Below, in pieces: positions 1 through 7,617 of a stretch of DNA of 9,984 nucleotides. Made by a program: the position numbers and the translations under genes. Source of the DNA: Micromonosporaceae bacterium. Lineage in GTDB: Bacteria > Actinomycetota > Actinomycetes > Mycobacteriales > Micromonosporaceae. The stretch covers positions 1 through 9,984 of the forward strand of contig JADGGF010000124.1 of the NCBI GenBank assembly GCA_019690055.1. The letters run 5' to 3'. How positions within the stretch are numbered: the first letter of the stretch is position 1; every line of letters begins with the position of its first letter. The notes beneath the pieces were generated by a model. The model had not been told where the DNA came from. It saw only the letters and a list, made by a program, of their open reading frames with translations, and searched no databases.

Positions 1-1
1 C

Positions 2-2428
2 AAGAGCCGCCTGCTGGCCGAGGCCCGACGGGTGGCGGCCGGACTCGACCTGCGGGTCGTGACCGCCCGCGGCAGCCAGCTCGAGAAGGAGTACGGGTTT
101 GGGGCCGTACGTCAGCTCTTCGAGTCTGTGGTCGCCGACCCGACCACGGCCCAGGCCGTCCTGACCGGAGCGGCAACGTCGGCGGCGCCGGTGTTCGACC
201 TGGCGGGTCCGGCACCGTCGCGTTCGGACACCAGCCTCGCGACCCTGCACGGCCTGTACTGGCTCACGGTGAACCTCTCGGCCCGAGCGCCGCTACTGAT
301 AGCCGTCGATGATCTGCAGTGGTGCGACAGCGGCTCGTTGCGTTTCCTGGCCTACCTCGTGCGGCGGATCGAGGAGCTGCCGGTGATCGTGGTGGCGACC
401 CGACGTACGGGCGAGGTCCACGAGGACGAGGTACTTCTGGCCGAGCTGGCCCACGACCCGGCGACAGTTCTGATGCGCCCGGGTCCGCTCACTGCCAGTG
501 GCGTCGCCGCGCTCGTACGCACGCGGCTGCACGCCGACGCCGACCCGGCCTTCATCACCGCGTGTTACCGCACCACCTCCGGCAACCCGCTGCTGCTGCG
601 GCAGCTGCTGCGGGCCCTGCAGGCCGAGACCGTGACCCCGGACGCGTCGCACGCCGACTATGTGACCGCGATCGGCTCCCGAGCGATCTCCAGCCTGGTG
701 TTGATGCGGCTGGGCCGCATGCCTGCGGCTGCGACCGCCGTGGCTCGGGCGATCGCCATCCTGGGCGACGACGCCGCGCTGCCGACGGTCGCCACGTTGG
801 CCGGGCTCCCCGAGGACGAGACCGCCACGGTGGTCGCCGCCCTCGCTCGCGCCGAGGTACTGCGAGACGCATATCCACTGTCCTTTGTCCACCCGCTCGT
901 GGCCGACGCCGTGTACCGCGACCTGCCGCCGGGCCAGCGACAACTGCAGCATGAGCGAGCCGCCCGCATCCTGCGGGACACCGGGGCCCCGGCCGAGCAG
1001 GTGGCCGCGCATCTGTTGCAGGTCCCCCATCGAGGCGCCCAGTGGGTGGTCGAGGTGCTCCGGGCGGCGGCGACGACCGCAGCCGACCGCGGTGCGCCCG
1101 ACGCCGCCACCCGCTACCTCGACCGCGCCATGGCGGAGCCGCCGGCGCCCGAGGCGCGGACCGGCATCCTCCTGGAGCTGGGCCGGCTACAGGCCATGGC
1201 GGATGGTCGGGTGGCGGTCATCCACCTGCGCGAGGCATACCAGCTCATCGTGGATCCGCCGCAGCGGGCGGAGATCGCGCAGATGCTGGCCCGCGCGCTG
1301 GTGTTCGCCGGCTCACCCGGTGAGGCCACCACCTTCGCTGCCCGCGCCGTCGACGAGTTGCCGGACGAGCTGGTCGACGAACGCCAAGGCTTACGGGCGC
1401 TCGGGCGCATCGCCGGCTACCTGCACGGCATCGATCCTCAGGTGTGGCGCGTGGGCGATCCGGTCATCGTCGGCGAGGGACCGGGCGCTCGGATGCTCGC
1501 CGCCACGCTCGCCTGGGAGGCGATGCTCGATGGCACCGACCGGGATCGCGCCGTCGAACTGGCCCGATTTGCCCTCGCCGGCGGCACGCTCATGGAGGTC
1601 GATACTGGCCTGCTGTGGGTGGTCGCGGGCCTCGTGCTGCACATGGCCGGCGAGGACGCGATGCCGGTGTGGGAGGAGAGCCTGGCCCGCGCGCATCAGC
1701 GGGGATCGGCGTTCGCCGCGATCGTCACGCATGTGTGGCGCGGCTACGTCGAGTGGGATCGGGGTGACCTGCCGGCGGCGCTGGAGTCCGTGACGCTGGC
1801 GAACGAGCAGTCGTGGCGTATCTGGGGTCCCAGCATTGGGCTGCCGTACCCGGAGTTGTTCGCTATCGGCATCCGGGCCGACCAGGGCGACCTGGTCGGC
1901 GCGCGGACGTTACTCGAGGAGATCCGAGACTCGCTGCGGTTCGGGGACGGCATTCGCCTGTTCGGCGAGGTCGACGCCAGCCTTCTCATCGCCGAGGGCC
2001 GGTACGAGGAGGCGCTGCACGCCCTCGATGCCATCGACCCGGTCCTCCAGGTGACCCGCAATCCGGTGTGGCGAGGCGAGCGCTCGCTGCGCGCCCGAGC
2101 CTTGGCCGGGCTCGGCGACCAGGCCCAGGCCGTGGCGCTACTCCAGGAGGAGTTGCAGGCGGCCCGGGCCTGGGGAATGCCTGACCGGGTCGGGCGCACG
2201 CTGCGCATGCTCGGCGAAATCACGGCGGACGCGGACCACCTGCGGGCGGCCGTCGAGCTGCTGGCCGGAAGCCGGGCCCGGCTTGAGTACGCCCGCGCGC
2301 TCGCCGCGCTCGGGGAGCACACGGCCGATGGCAGGGCGCTGCTGCAGCAGGCGTACGACCTCGCCGATCGGTGCGGCGCCCACGGGCTGCGCTCAGCTCT
2401 CGCGTCCCGGCTCGACGTCGTTCAGTGA
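2..2428 (+). CDS. LAL-family STAND/AAA ATPase regulator, 5'-truncated by window, no C-terminal LuxR HTH
   Basis: The reading frame is open from the first bases and enters at the K-S of the Walker A loop, followed by RLLAEARRVAAG, so the true start lies upstream. Counting from the codon at 2, about 808 residues are visible. Walker B (LLIAVDDLQW) has Asp 103/104. An arginine-rich strand VVVATRR follows, and FVHPLVADAVY near residue 295 is typical of the winged-helix part of LAL (large ATP-binding LuxR) regulators. The remainder is Ala/Leu/Glu-rich TPR-like helices. Family members normally end with a roughly 60-residue LuxR helix-turn-helix. Here the stop falls right after the last helix (ADRCGAHGLRSALASRL), and neither other forward frame downstream encodes an HTH. 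It may act as a signalling ATPase with a partner, or be a shortened regulator. Two in-frame TTA codons (1391, 1910) are rare for such GC-rich DNA. Family assignment is firm; the ligand or target is unknown. Confidence 0.88.
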   Translation, partial: KSRLLAEARRVAAGLDLRVVTARGSQLEKEYGFGAVRQLFESVVADPTTAQAVLTGAATSAAPVFDLAGPAPSRSDTSLATLHGLYWLTVNLSARAPLLIAVDDLQWCDSGSLRFLAYLVRRIEELPVIVVATRRTGEVHEDEVLLAELAHDPATVLMRPGPLTASGVAALVRTRLHADADPAFITACYRTTSGNPLLLRQLLRALQAETVTPDASHADYVTAIGSRAISSLVLMRLGRMPAAATAVARAIAILGDDAALPTVATLAGLPEDETATVVAALARAEVLRDAYPLSFVHPLVADAVYRDLPPGQRQLQHERAARILRDTGAPAEQVAAHLLQVPHRGAQWVVEVLRAAATTAADRGAPDAATRYLDRAMAEPPAPEARTGILLELGRLQAMADGRVAVIHLREAYQLIVDPPQRAEIAQMLARALVFAGSPGEATTFAARAVDELPDELVDERQGLRALGRIAGYLHGIDPQVWRVGDPVIVGEGPGARMLAATLAWEAMLDGTDRDRAVELARFALAGGTLMEVDTGLLWVVAGLVLHMAGEDAMPVWEESLARAHQRGSAFAAIVTHVWRGYVEWDRGDLPAALESVTLANEQSWRIWGPSIGLPYPELFAIGIRADQGDLVGARTLLEEIRDSLRFGDGIRLFGEVDASLLIAEGRYEEALHALDAIDPVLQVTRNPVWRGERSLRARALAGLGDQAQAVALLQEELQAARAWGMPDRVGRTLRMLGEITADADHLRAAVELLAGSRARLEYARALAALGEHTADGRALLQQAYDLADRCGAHGLRSALASRLDVVQ

Positions 2429-2485
2429 CCATCAAGTCAGCAGCAACCACGAACGGGCACTGTGCTCCCAAGGCGGCACGGCAAC

Positions 2486-2491
2486 GGGAGG
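2486..2491 (+). promoter_or_regulatory. Ribosome binding site setting the GTG start of the FAD-linked oxidase
   Basis: GGGAGG lies four bases before GTG 2496. The frame is open upstream to 2283, inside the previous gene, so this site is the main reason for choosing GTG 2496 over the longer frame. ATG 2517 is the alternative but has no comparable purine block. Confidence 0.6.
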
Positions 2492-2495
2492 TACG

Positions 2496-3836
2496 GTGCA
2501 GCGATCGTCGGCCGCGATGGCACTGCGGGGACTGTGCGGCGGCGCCGTCCACCTTCCCGGCGACCCCGCCTACGACTTGGCGCGCGGGGCATGGAACACG
2601 GCCGCCGATCAGCGACCCGCCGCCGTCGCCTACCCGGCCGACGCGGCGGAGGTCGCCGCCGTCGTGCGGGCCGCCCGCTCGGTCGGGCTGCGCGTCGCTC
2701 CACAAGGGACCGGTCATCACGCCGCCGCGCTCGGCGCGTTGAGTGACGCCGTGCTGGTGCGCACCGCCGCCATGACCGGTGTCGGCGTGGACCGCCGCGC
2801 CCAGCGGGCCCGGGTGGGCGCCGGCATGCTGTGGGCGGACGTCGTGCAGCGGTTGTCGCCGCTCGCCGCGCTGCACCCGATCGCGCCCGACGTGGGTGTG
2901 GCCGGCTACTCGCTCTCCGGCGGTCTGAGCTGGTACGGGCGCTGTTTCGGATTGCAGTCGAGCAACGTCACCGCGATCGAGCTGGTCACGGCGGACGGCA
3001 CCCAGGTCCGCACCGACGCCAAACACGATCCCGACCTGTTCTGGGCGCTGCGCGGTGGCGGGGCGAACTTCGGGATCGCCACCAGGCTCGAGTTCGCGCT
3101 CCACGCCGTCGGCGAGGTGCACGCAGGTCTGCTGGCCTGGGACTGGACCCGGGCCGAGTCCATCCTGCCCCGATGGATCGCCTGGGCGACGAACGCCCCC
3201 GAGACGGTCACCACGTCGCTGCGCATCACCCGGATGTCGCAGGTCGCCCCGCTCGAGCTGCGCGGCCGGCGCTTGGTCGTCATCGATGGCGCGATCCTCG
3301 GACCGGCGCTGCCGGTGCTGGCCGAACTGCGGGCTCTGCGCCCCGAGGTCGACACCTTCGCGGCCGTCACCCCGGCCGCCCTGCTCCGCCTGCGCCTGGA
3401 GCCGGAGGGGCCCCGGGCGCTCAGACTGGATTCGGTCCTGCTCGGTGAGCTGGGCCCGGCCGCCGTGGATGCCTTCCTCACCACCGCCGGTCCCGGGTCG
3501 GGCACCACACTGCGTACGGCGGAGCTTCGCCAGCTCGGCGGCGCCCTGGCCCGCCCCGATCCGGCTGGTGGTGCTCTATCCCATGTGGACGGAAGCTTCC
3601 TGCTCGTCGCCGCGTCCGAGGAGAACGAGACCGACGGCGTTGACGACGTGCGGCGGGTCCTGGCGGCGATGGCCCCGTTCGCGACGAGGCGCCGCTACCT
3701 GGGCCTCACCGCTGACCAGGGCGATGTCGAGGCTGGATTCGACCCGGATGCGTGGAACCGGCTCCGGAAGATCCGGTCGGCGGTCGACCCGGACCAGCTC
3801 TTCATCGCCAGCCACCCGATCCCGCCTGCGCCGTGA
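2496..3836 (+). CDS. Berberine-bridge-enzyme-like FAD-linked oxidase (FAD_binding_4/BBE)
   Basis: Predicted 446-residue cytosolic flavoprotein of the vanillyl-alcohol-oxidase/BBE superfamily, which oxidises alcohols, sugars or natural-product intermediates with O2 as acceptor. The N-terminal half has the PCMH-type FAD domain: AAVAYPADAAEVAAVVRAA, then VAPQGTGHH, in which His74 fits the position for 8-alpha-histidyl FAD attachment. GVAGYSLSGGLSWYGR and DLFWALRGGGANFGI are the usual FAD-contact motifs. Bicovalent members have Cys in a CPxVG motif; here it reads APDVG (Ala130), so single-site attachment through His74 is inferred. The C-terminal BBE segment is present (W-N-R-L-R-K-I, then VDPDQLFIASHPI). 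There is no signal peptide. It lies 67 bases after the ATPase gene and 94 before the next flavoprotein, on the same strand. The substrate is not predictable. Start GTG 2496 is supported by its RBS; ATG 2517 is possible. Confidence 0.9.
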   Translation: MQRSSAAMALRGLCGGAVHLPGDPAYDLARGAWNTAADQRPAAVAYPADAAEVAAVVRAARSVGLRVAPQGTGHHAAALGALSDAVLVRTAAMTGVGVDRRAQRARVGAGMLWADVVQRLSPLAALHPIAPDVGVAGYSLSGGLSWYGRCFGLQSSNVTAIELVTADGTQVRTDAKHDPDLFWALRGGGANFGIATRLEFALHAVGEVHAGLLAWDWTRAESILPRWIAWATNAPETVTTSLRITRMSQVAPLELRGRRLVVIDGAILGPALPVLAELRALRPEVDTFAAVTPAALLRLRLEPEGPRALRLDSVLLGELGPAAVDAFLTTAGPGSGTTLRTAELRQLGGALARPDPAGGALSHVDGSFLLVAASEENETDGVDDVRRVLAAMAPFATRRRYLGLTADQGDVEAGFDPDAWNRLRKIRSAVDPDQLFIASHPIPPAP

Positions 3837-3904
3837 CCAACTAGACGGATGCAAGTCCGCGACAAGTGGGCCCGTGCACGGTGTCCATGTCCGCATCGCC
3901 CCCC

Positions 3905-3925
3905 AGGGGCACATCCCCTAAGGAG
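3905..3925 (+). promoter_or_regulatory. RBS with an adjacent small stem-loop before the FAD monooxygenase
   Basis: AAGGAG (3920-3925) lies five bases before ATG 3931 and is the strongest ribosome binding site in the window. Directly upstream, AGGGG (3905-3909) can pair with CCCCT (3915-3919) around a five-base loop. A further CCCC at 3901-3904 could compete for the same GGGG. The 94-base gap (3837-3930) also holds the perfect palindrome CCGTGCACGG (3872-3881). The RBS is solid; any regulatory role of the hairpin or palindrome is speculation. Confidence 0.5.
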
Positions 3926-3930
3926 ACACC

Positions 3931-5280
3931 ATGGTTACGCCGCCGGTCCAGCGCTCGGGACACGCGATCGTCGTCGGGGCCAGCATGGCCGGGCTGCTCG
4001 CGGCCCGGGTCCTGGCCGAAACGTTCGCCCAGGTCACCGTGGTTGACCGGGACGCGCTCCCGGACGAGCCGATCGCCCGTCGAGGCGTTCCGCAGGGCCG
4101 GCACGCGCACGGCCTGCTCGCCCGGGGCCGCGAGATTCTCGAGGAACTCTTTCCCGGACTCACCGAGGAGCTCGTCAGCCGCCACGGCGCCGTCGCCGCC
4201 GACATCCAGCGCGACGCCGCCTGGATCAACGACGGCCACCCCATGCGCCGCGACTTCGCCGACATGCTGTGCCTCGTTGCGACCCGGCCGCTGCTGGAGT
4301 GGTACGTCCGCGACCGAGTCACGGCGCTGCCCGGGGTCACGCTGCGGCCGAACACCGAGGCCCTCGGTCTCGTCGCTGCCGGCAACGGCTCCGGTACCTC
4401 GCCGACGCGGCGGAGGGCGGGCCGGGTCAATGGGCTGCGGGTCCTGGCGAGCGGCGAGGAGACCGTCCTGGCCGCGGACCTGGTCGTTGACGCCACGGGC
4501 CGCAGCAACCGGGGTCCAACCTGGCTGGCCGAGTTGGGCTACGAGGCCCCCACCGAGGAGAAGATCGACCCGGGTCTGGTCTATGTCTCGGCGACGTTCG
4601 AACGCAAGCCTGACGATTACGACGGCATCGCCGCGGTCGTCGGTGCGACCTTGGCGAACCCGCGCGGTGGCGTCGTTCTCGCCGTAGAGAACGACCAATG
4701 GATGGTCACGCTGTACGGCATGGGCGACGAGGCGCCGACCGATGCGCAGTCCTATGTGGAGTGGGCCGCCCGGCTGCCCAGGCCCGACATCCACCAGGCG
4801 ATCGCGGAGGCGCCGGTCGTGGAGGCGCCCCGCCGGATGCGGATCGGGCCCAGCACCTGGCGCCGCTACGACAAGCTACGCCGCTTCCCCGAGGGATTCC
4901 TGGTCATCGGCGATGCCATCTGCGCGCTCAACCCCGCCTACGGCCAGGGCATGACCACCGCCGCGGTCGAGGCCCTGGCGCTGCGCGACTGCCTGGCCCG
5001 GGGCCGCCGCGGGCTGGCCAAGCGCTTTTTCGCCCGCGCCGCGAAGATCGTCGCCATCCCCTGGAGCGTTGCGGTCACGGCCGACCTGCGCTTCCCGCAT
5101 GTGCAGGGCCGGCGCACTCGAGCGGTCCGGTTCCTCAACTGGTACATCGCCCGGGTGCACCGGGTCGCGGCGCGGGATGGCGCCGTCGGCAAGGCGTTCC
5201 TGCGGGTGGCCAACCTCATCGACCCGCCCCAGCGCCTCTTCGCCCCGGCGATCGCGGCCAAGGTGCTGCGCGGCCACTGA
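3931..5280 (+). CDS. FAD-dependent monooxygenase / epoxidase-like flavoprotein
   Basis: The 449-residue protein has a para-hydroxybenzoate-hydroxylase-type fold signature. The N-terminal dinucleotide-binding loop is AIVVGASMAG (Gly16, Gly21), followed by VTVVDRD ending the second strand. The family block RRGVPQGRHAHGLL comes next, then DATGR at 187-191 and the second FAD motif VIGDAICALNPAYGQGM (Gly327-Asp328, Pro335). This overall pattern resembles actinobacterial FAD oxidoreductases that include polyether epoxidases of the MonCI/Lsd18 type, judged by remembered motif similarity only; a general hydroxylase role is equally possible. Such enzymes use NAD(P)H and O2 and act in the cytosol. No signal peptide is seen. 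The basic C-terminal segment (RFLNWYIARVHRVAAR) is helical and could touch membrane or a hydrophobic substrate. It sits between the FAD oxidase and the Tat amidohydrolase (44-base gap), suggesting one transcription unit. Confidence 0.87.
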   Translation: MVTPPVQRSGHAIVVGASMAGLLAARVLAETFAQVTVVDRDALPDEPIARRGVPQGRHAHGLLARGREILEELFPGLTEELVSRHGAVAADIQRDAAWINDGHPMRRDFADMLCLVATRPLLEWYVRDRVTALPGVTLRPNTEALGLVAAGNGSGTSPTRRRAGRVNGLRVLASGEETVLAADLVVDATGRSNRGPTWLAELGYEAPTEEKIDPGLVYVSATFERKPDDYDGIAAVVGATLANPRGGVVLAVENDQWMVTLYGMGDEAPTDAQSYVEWAARLPRPDIHQAIAEAPVVEAPRRMRIGPSTWRRYDKLRRFPEGFLVIGDAICALNPAYGQGMTTAAVEALALRDCLARGRRGLAKRFFARAAKIVAIPWSVAVTADLRFPHVQGRRTRAVRFLNWYIARVHRVAARDGAVGKAFLRVANLIDPPQRLFAPAIAAKVLRGH

Positions 5281-5312
5281 GTCCCAATCCTGCAACGTCC
5301 ACTGTCCTGATT

Positions 5313-5318
5313 GAGGTG
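5313..5318 (+). promoter_or_regulatory. Ribosome binding site setting the amidohydrolase start
   Basis: GAGGTG six bases before ATG 5325 selects this start. The frame stays open upstream within the previous gene, and only this start puts the twin-arginine motif at a normal distance from the N-terminus. Confidence 0.6.
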
Positions 5319-5324
5319 AAGTCG

Positions 5325-6884
5325 ATGTTCGAGTCGGATGTGAGCCGGCGAGAGTTCCTCCGGTGGTTGTCGCTGGGCGGCTTCGGGGTGACGGCGGCGG
5401 CGATCGCGCCCGGGCTGCTCGCCGCCCCGGCCGCCGGTGCGCCAGGGGGCACCAATCCCCCTATGACCATCTTCGCCAATGCCACGCTCATCGACGGCAC
5501 GGGCGCGCCGGCCCGGCCCGACGCCACGATCGTCGTGATCGGTGACCGCATCGTCGGGATCCACCACGGCGGCGGATTACCCCGCCCAGCGGGCGTGCCG
5601 ATCGTCGATCTGCGAGGCCGCTACGTCATCCCCGGCCTTTGGGACATGCATACGCATAACATCGTCGACGAAGCGATCTTCCCGCCTCTGTACATCGCCA
5701 ACGGGATCACCGGGATCCGCGAGATGCGCGGCGGCCCGGACGTACGGGCTACCCGCGCCCGCATAGAGGCCGGCACGCTGGTCGGCCCGCGGATGGTGGC
5801 GGCCGGGCCGATCGTGGACGGGCCGGCCAGCTTCCTCGGGGGCAACGACATCATCGTCCACAGCCGCAGCGAGGTGGAGGCGGCGGTCCGGCAGATCAGC
5901 CGGGACGGCGGCGACTTTGTCAAGGTCTACTCCCACCTGACCCCGCCGCTGTACCGGGACGTCATCGAGGTGGCCCGCCGGGAACGCATGACGGTCTCGG
6001 GTCATATCCCTTATCTCGTGACCGCCGAAACGGCCTCCCGGTCGGGTCAGCACACAGTGGAGCATCTGCTGGGCATCCCGGTGGCGGTCAGCCGTCAGCG
6101 TGACGCGATGAACGCCCTGATCGCCCAGACGCCACTGGTCGATCCATTTGCCTACTACTACTTCATGACCGAACTCGACTGGCAGGCGAGCGAGCTGTAC
6201 GACCCGGCGACGGCGGAGCCGTTCTTCGATCTGTTGCGCCGCAACGGGACCTGGCAGGTGCCGACGATCACGACGCTGCGCATGGTGAACTCCCCGCTGG
6301 GCACCTTCGACGACGATCCGCGCCTGGTGTACATCCCCGAGGCCTATCGACAGCCGTGGGCCGAACGTCACGCGATCTTCGCACCCAAGACCCCGGAGCA
6401 GATCGAAATCCAGAGGCGATTCCTGGACTCGCAGGTCGCCCTGGTCGGGGCGATGGAGGAGGCCGGTGTGCCGCTGCTCGCCGGAACGGACTGCAACAAC
6501 CCGTACGTCCTCCCCGGTTTCAGCCTGCACGACGAGCTCGCGAACCTCGTGCAGGCCGGGTTGACGCCGATGCGGGCCATCCAGGCCGCTACCCGCGATG
6601 CCGCCCGGTGCCTCGGCATCGAGCACCAGCACGGGACGGTGACCCCGGGCAAGGCCGCCGACTTTGTGGTGCTCGACGCCAACCCGCTGCACGACATCAC
6701 CAACACCACCCGCATCCACGCCGTGGTCACGCGGGGCCGACTCATCGACCGGGCTCAGCGGGAGCAGATGCTCGCCGACGTGCAGGCCGCCGCCCAGAAC
6801 CCGTCGACGGTGGCCCTCGCTGCCGCCGCTTCCGGCTGCGCCTGCCACGGGCTCATGAGATCACCGAGCCCGTCCGGGGTCTGA
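5325..6884 (+). CDS. Tat-exported metal-dependent amidohydrolase (imidazolonepropionase-like)
   Basis: The 519-residue protein begins with a textbook twin-arginine signal: S-R-R-E-F-L-R at residues 7-13, a hydrophobic stretch to about 32 and an Ala-rich cleavage region at 33-39. Folded, metal-loaded export is therefore expected. The mature part is an amidohydrolase TIM barrel with the small flanking beta domain (ANATLIDGTG; DLRGRYVIPGLWDMHTHN). Metal ligands fit: His109/His111 (HxH), Lys200 in FVKVYSH as the likely carboxylated lysine, His227 (SGHIP), His247 (TVEHLLG) and Asp389 (AGTD). The C-terminal strand GKAADFVVLDANPL is typical. Family members hydrolyse C-N, C-O or ring bonds, including peptides and lactams; the substrate here is unknown. 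One TTA codon lies at 5577. The tail beyond about residue 490 is Ala-rich, carries an unusual CACHG and overlaps the converging regulator gene. It is probably co-transcribed with the flavoprotein 44 bases upstream. Confidence 0.9.
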   Translation: MFESDVSRREFLRWLSLGGFGVTAAAIAPGLLAAPAAGAPGGTNPPMTIFANATLIDGTGAPARPDATIVVIGDRIVGIHHGGGLPRPAGVPIVDLRGRYVIPGLWDMHTHNIVDEAIFPPLYIANGITGIREMRGGPDVRATRARIEAGTLVGPRMVAAGPIVDGPASFLGGNDIIVHSRSEVEAAVRQISRDGGDFVKVYSHLTPPLYRDVIEVARRERMTVSGHIPYLVTAETASRSGQHTVEHLLGIPVAVSRQRDAMNALIAQTPLVDPFAYYYFMTELDWQASELYDPATAEPFFDLLRRNGTWQVPTITTLRMVNSPLGTFDDDPRLVYIPEAYRQPWAERHAIFAPKTPEQIEIQRRFLDSQVALVGAMEEAGVPLLAGTDCNNPYVLPGFSLHDELANLVQAGLTPMRAIQAATRDAARCLGIEHQHGTVTPGKAADFVVLDANPLHDITNTTRIHAVVTRGRLIDRAQREQMLADVQAAAQNPSTVALAAAASGCACHGLMRSPSPSGV

Positions 6885-7587
6885 CCGATTCCGCCGGACG
6901 ACCGGTGAGATGTGCGATGCACAGGTTTGGTTGGACGAATGGCTCGAGGCGCTCGGCGTCGATGGGGGCGTCGATGCTGGCTAGCAGGCCCTGCATGAGT
7001 CCCAGGTGGATGGAGCAGACCACGTCGCGGTGCGCCTCGGCGACCTCCCGGAACGGGCAGTGGTGCAACAGGATCCGCCGTTGACGTCCGGCGGTGACCG
7101 CCTCGGGTTCGAATCCGATCTCGGCGAGCGTGCCGGTCAGCCGTTTGGTCGCGGCGGCCGCGTCGACGCGGCCAAACGGGGGCAGCCGGTCGGCGAGGAA
7201 TCGGCCCCAGGCGTGCCCGGCCCGCCTCGCCGCCCGGGTCGGCTGGGGCACCCCGGCCGCGACGTAGCTCGCCAGGATCTCGGCCAACAGCCGGTAGCTG
7301 CGCCGCCCTACCCGCGCCGTTCCGGGTCTGGCCGTGTAGAGAACGCGTGGCCGGCCCGGTTGCGCCCGCTCCTCCGTCGACCGGTCGACCAGGCCGCTCT
7401 CCACGAGTCCGTCGAGATGAAACCGGGCGGTGTTCGCGTGCAGCCCCACGCGAGAGGCGACCTCCCCCACACCCAAGGGGCCGCCGGCATCCTGCAGCAC
7501 CGCCAGCACCCGGGCCCGGCTCTCGCCCAGCGTCGCGCCAGCGCCCTGGTCGCCGCCCACCAGTTCCGACACCGTCATGTCGCCCAT
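6853..7587 (-). CDS. SufR/ArsR-like winged-helix regulator with three C-terminal cysteines (candidate Fe-S sensor)
   Basis: The 244-residue protein has an N-terminal winged helix (about 22-86): GPLGVGEVASRVGLHANTAR followed by FHLDGLVESGLV and the wing GRPRVLY. The C-terminal half carries HHCPF (Cys177), DVVCSIHLGLMQGLL (Cys191) and NLCIAHL (Cys223), a C-x13-C-x31-C arrangement. SufR-type repressors use C-terminal cysteines to bind a [4Fe-4S] cluster and control Fe-S assembly genes, so an Fe-S or redox sensing role is inferred. The gene starts 30 bases after the 71-aa protein in the ferredoxin operon and likely controls that operon. It converges on the amidohydrolase and overlaps its 3' end by 32 bp, leaving no room for a separate terminator. 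No clear Shine-Dalgarno precedes ATG 7587; ATG 7578 is an alternative start. An ordinary ArsR-type regulator is the other reading. Confidence 0.82.
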   Translation of the reverse strand: MGDMTVSELVGGDQGAGATLGESRARVLAVLQDAGGPLGVGEVASRVGLHANTARFHLDGLVESGLVDRSTEERAQPGRPRVLYTARPGTARVGRRSYRLLAEILASYVAAGVPQPTRAARRAGHAWGRFLADRLPPFGRVDAAAATKRLTGTLAEIGFEPEAVTAGRQRRILLHHCPFREVAEAHRDVVCSIHLGLMQGLLASIDAPIDAERLEPFVQPNLCIAHLTGRPAESVRPRTGSVIS

Positions 7588-7617
7588 CGTTGCACGACCG
7601 ATTTGGAAGAACGCGAG

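Noticed and set aside
293..1030. Long minus-strand open frame inside the ATPase gene
   Set aside because: It is a shadow of the plus-strand gene in high-GC DNA: Gln/Arg/Gly/His-rich composition and no recognisable domain, while the opposite frame has clear ATPase motifs.
2220..3122. Minus-strand 300-residue open frame across the ATPase/oxidase junction
   Set aside because: It spans two well-supported plus-strand genes, has Arg/Gly/Ala-rich low-complexity composition, and shows no domain motif.
3837..3930. Riboswitch in the gap before the FAD monooxygenase
   Set aside because: There is only a short stem and a palindrome. No known riboswitch core could be matched in 94 bases.
3841..4794. Minus-strand 317-residue open frame
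   Set aside because: It is antisense to the FAD monooxygenase, whose FAD motifs and RBS are convincing.
4698..5324. N-terminal extension of the amidohydrolase frame
   Set aside because: The frame is merely open inside the upstream gene with Arg/Pro/Gly-rich content. The Tat signal and GAGGTG place the start at 5325.
5577..6848. Minus-strand 423-residue open frame
   Set aside because: It is antisense to the amidohydrolase, where signal peptide and metal ligands are all in place.
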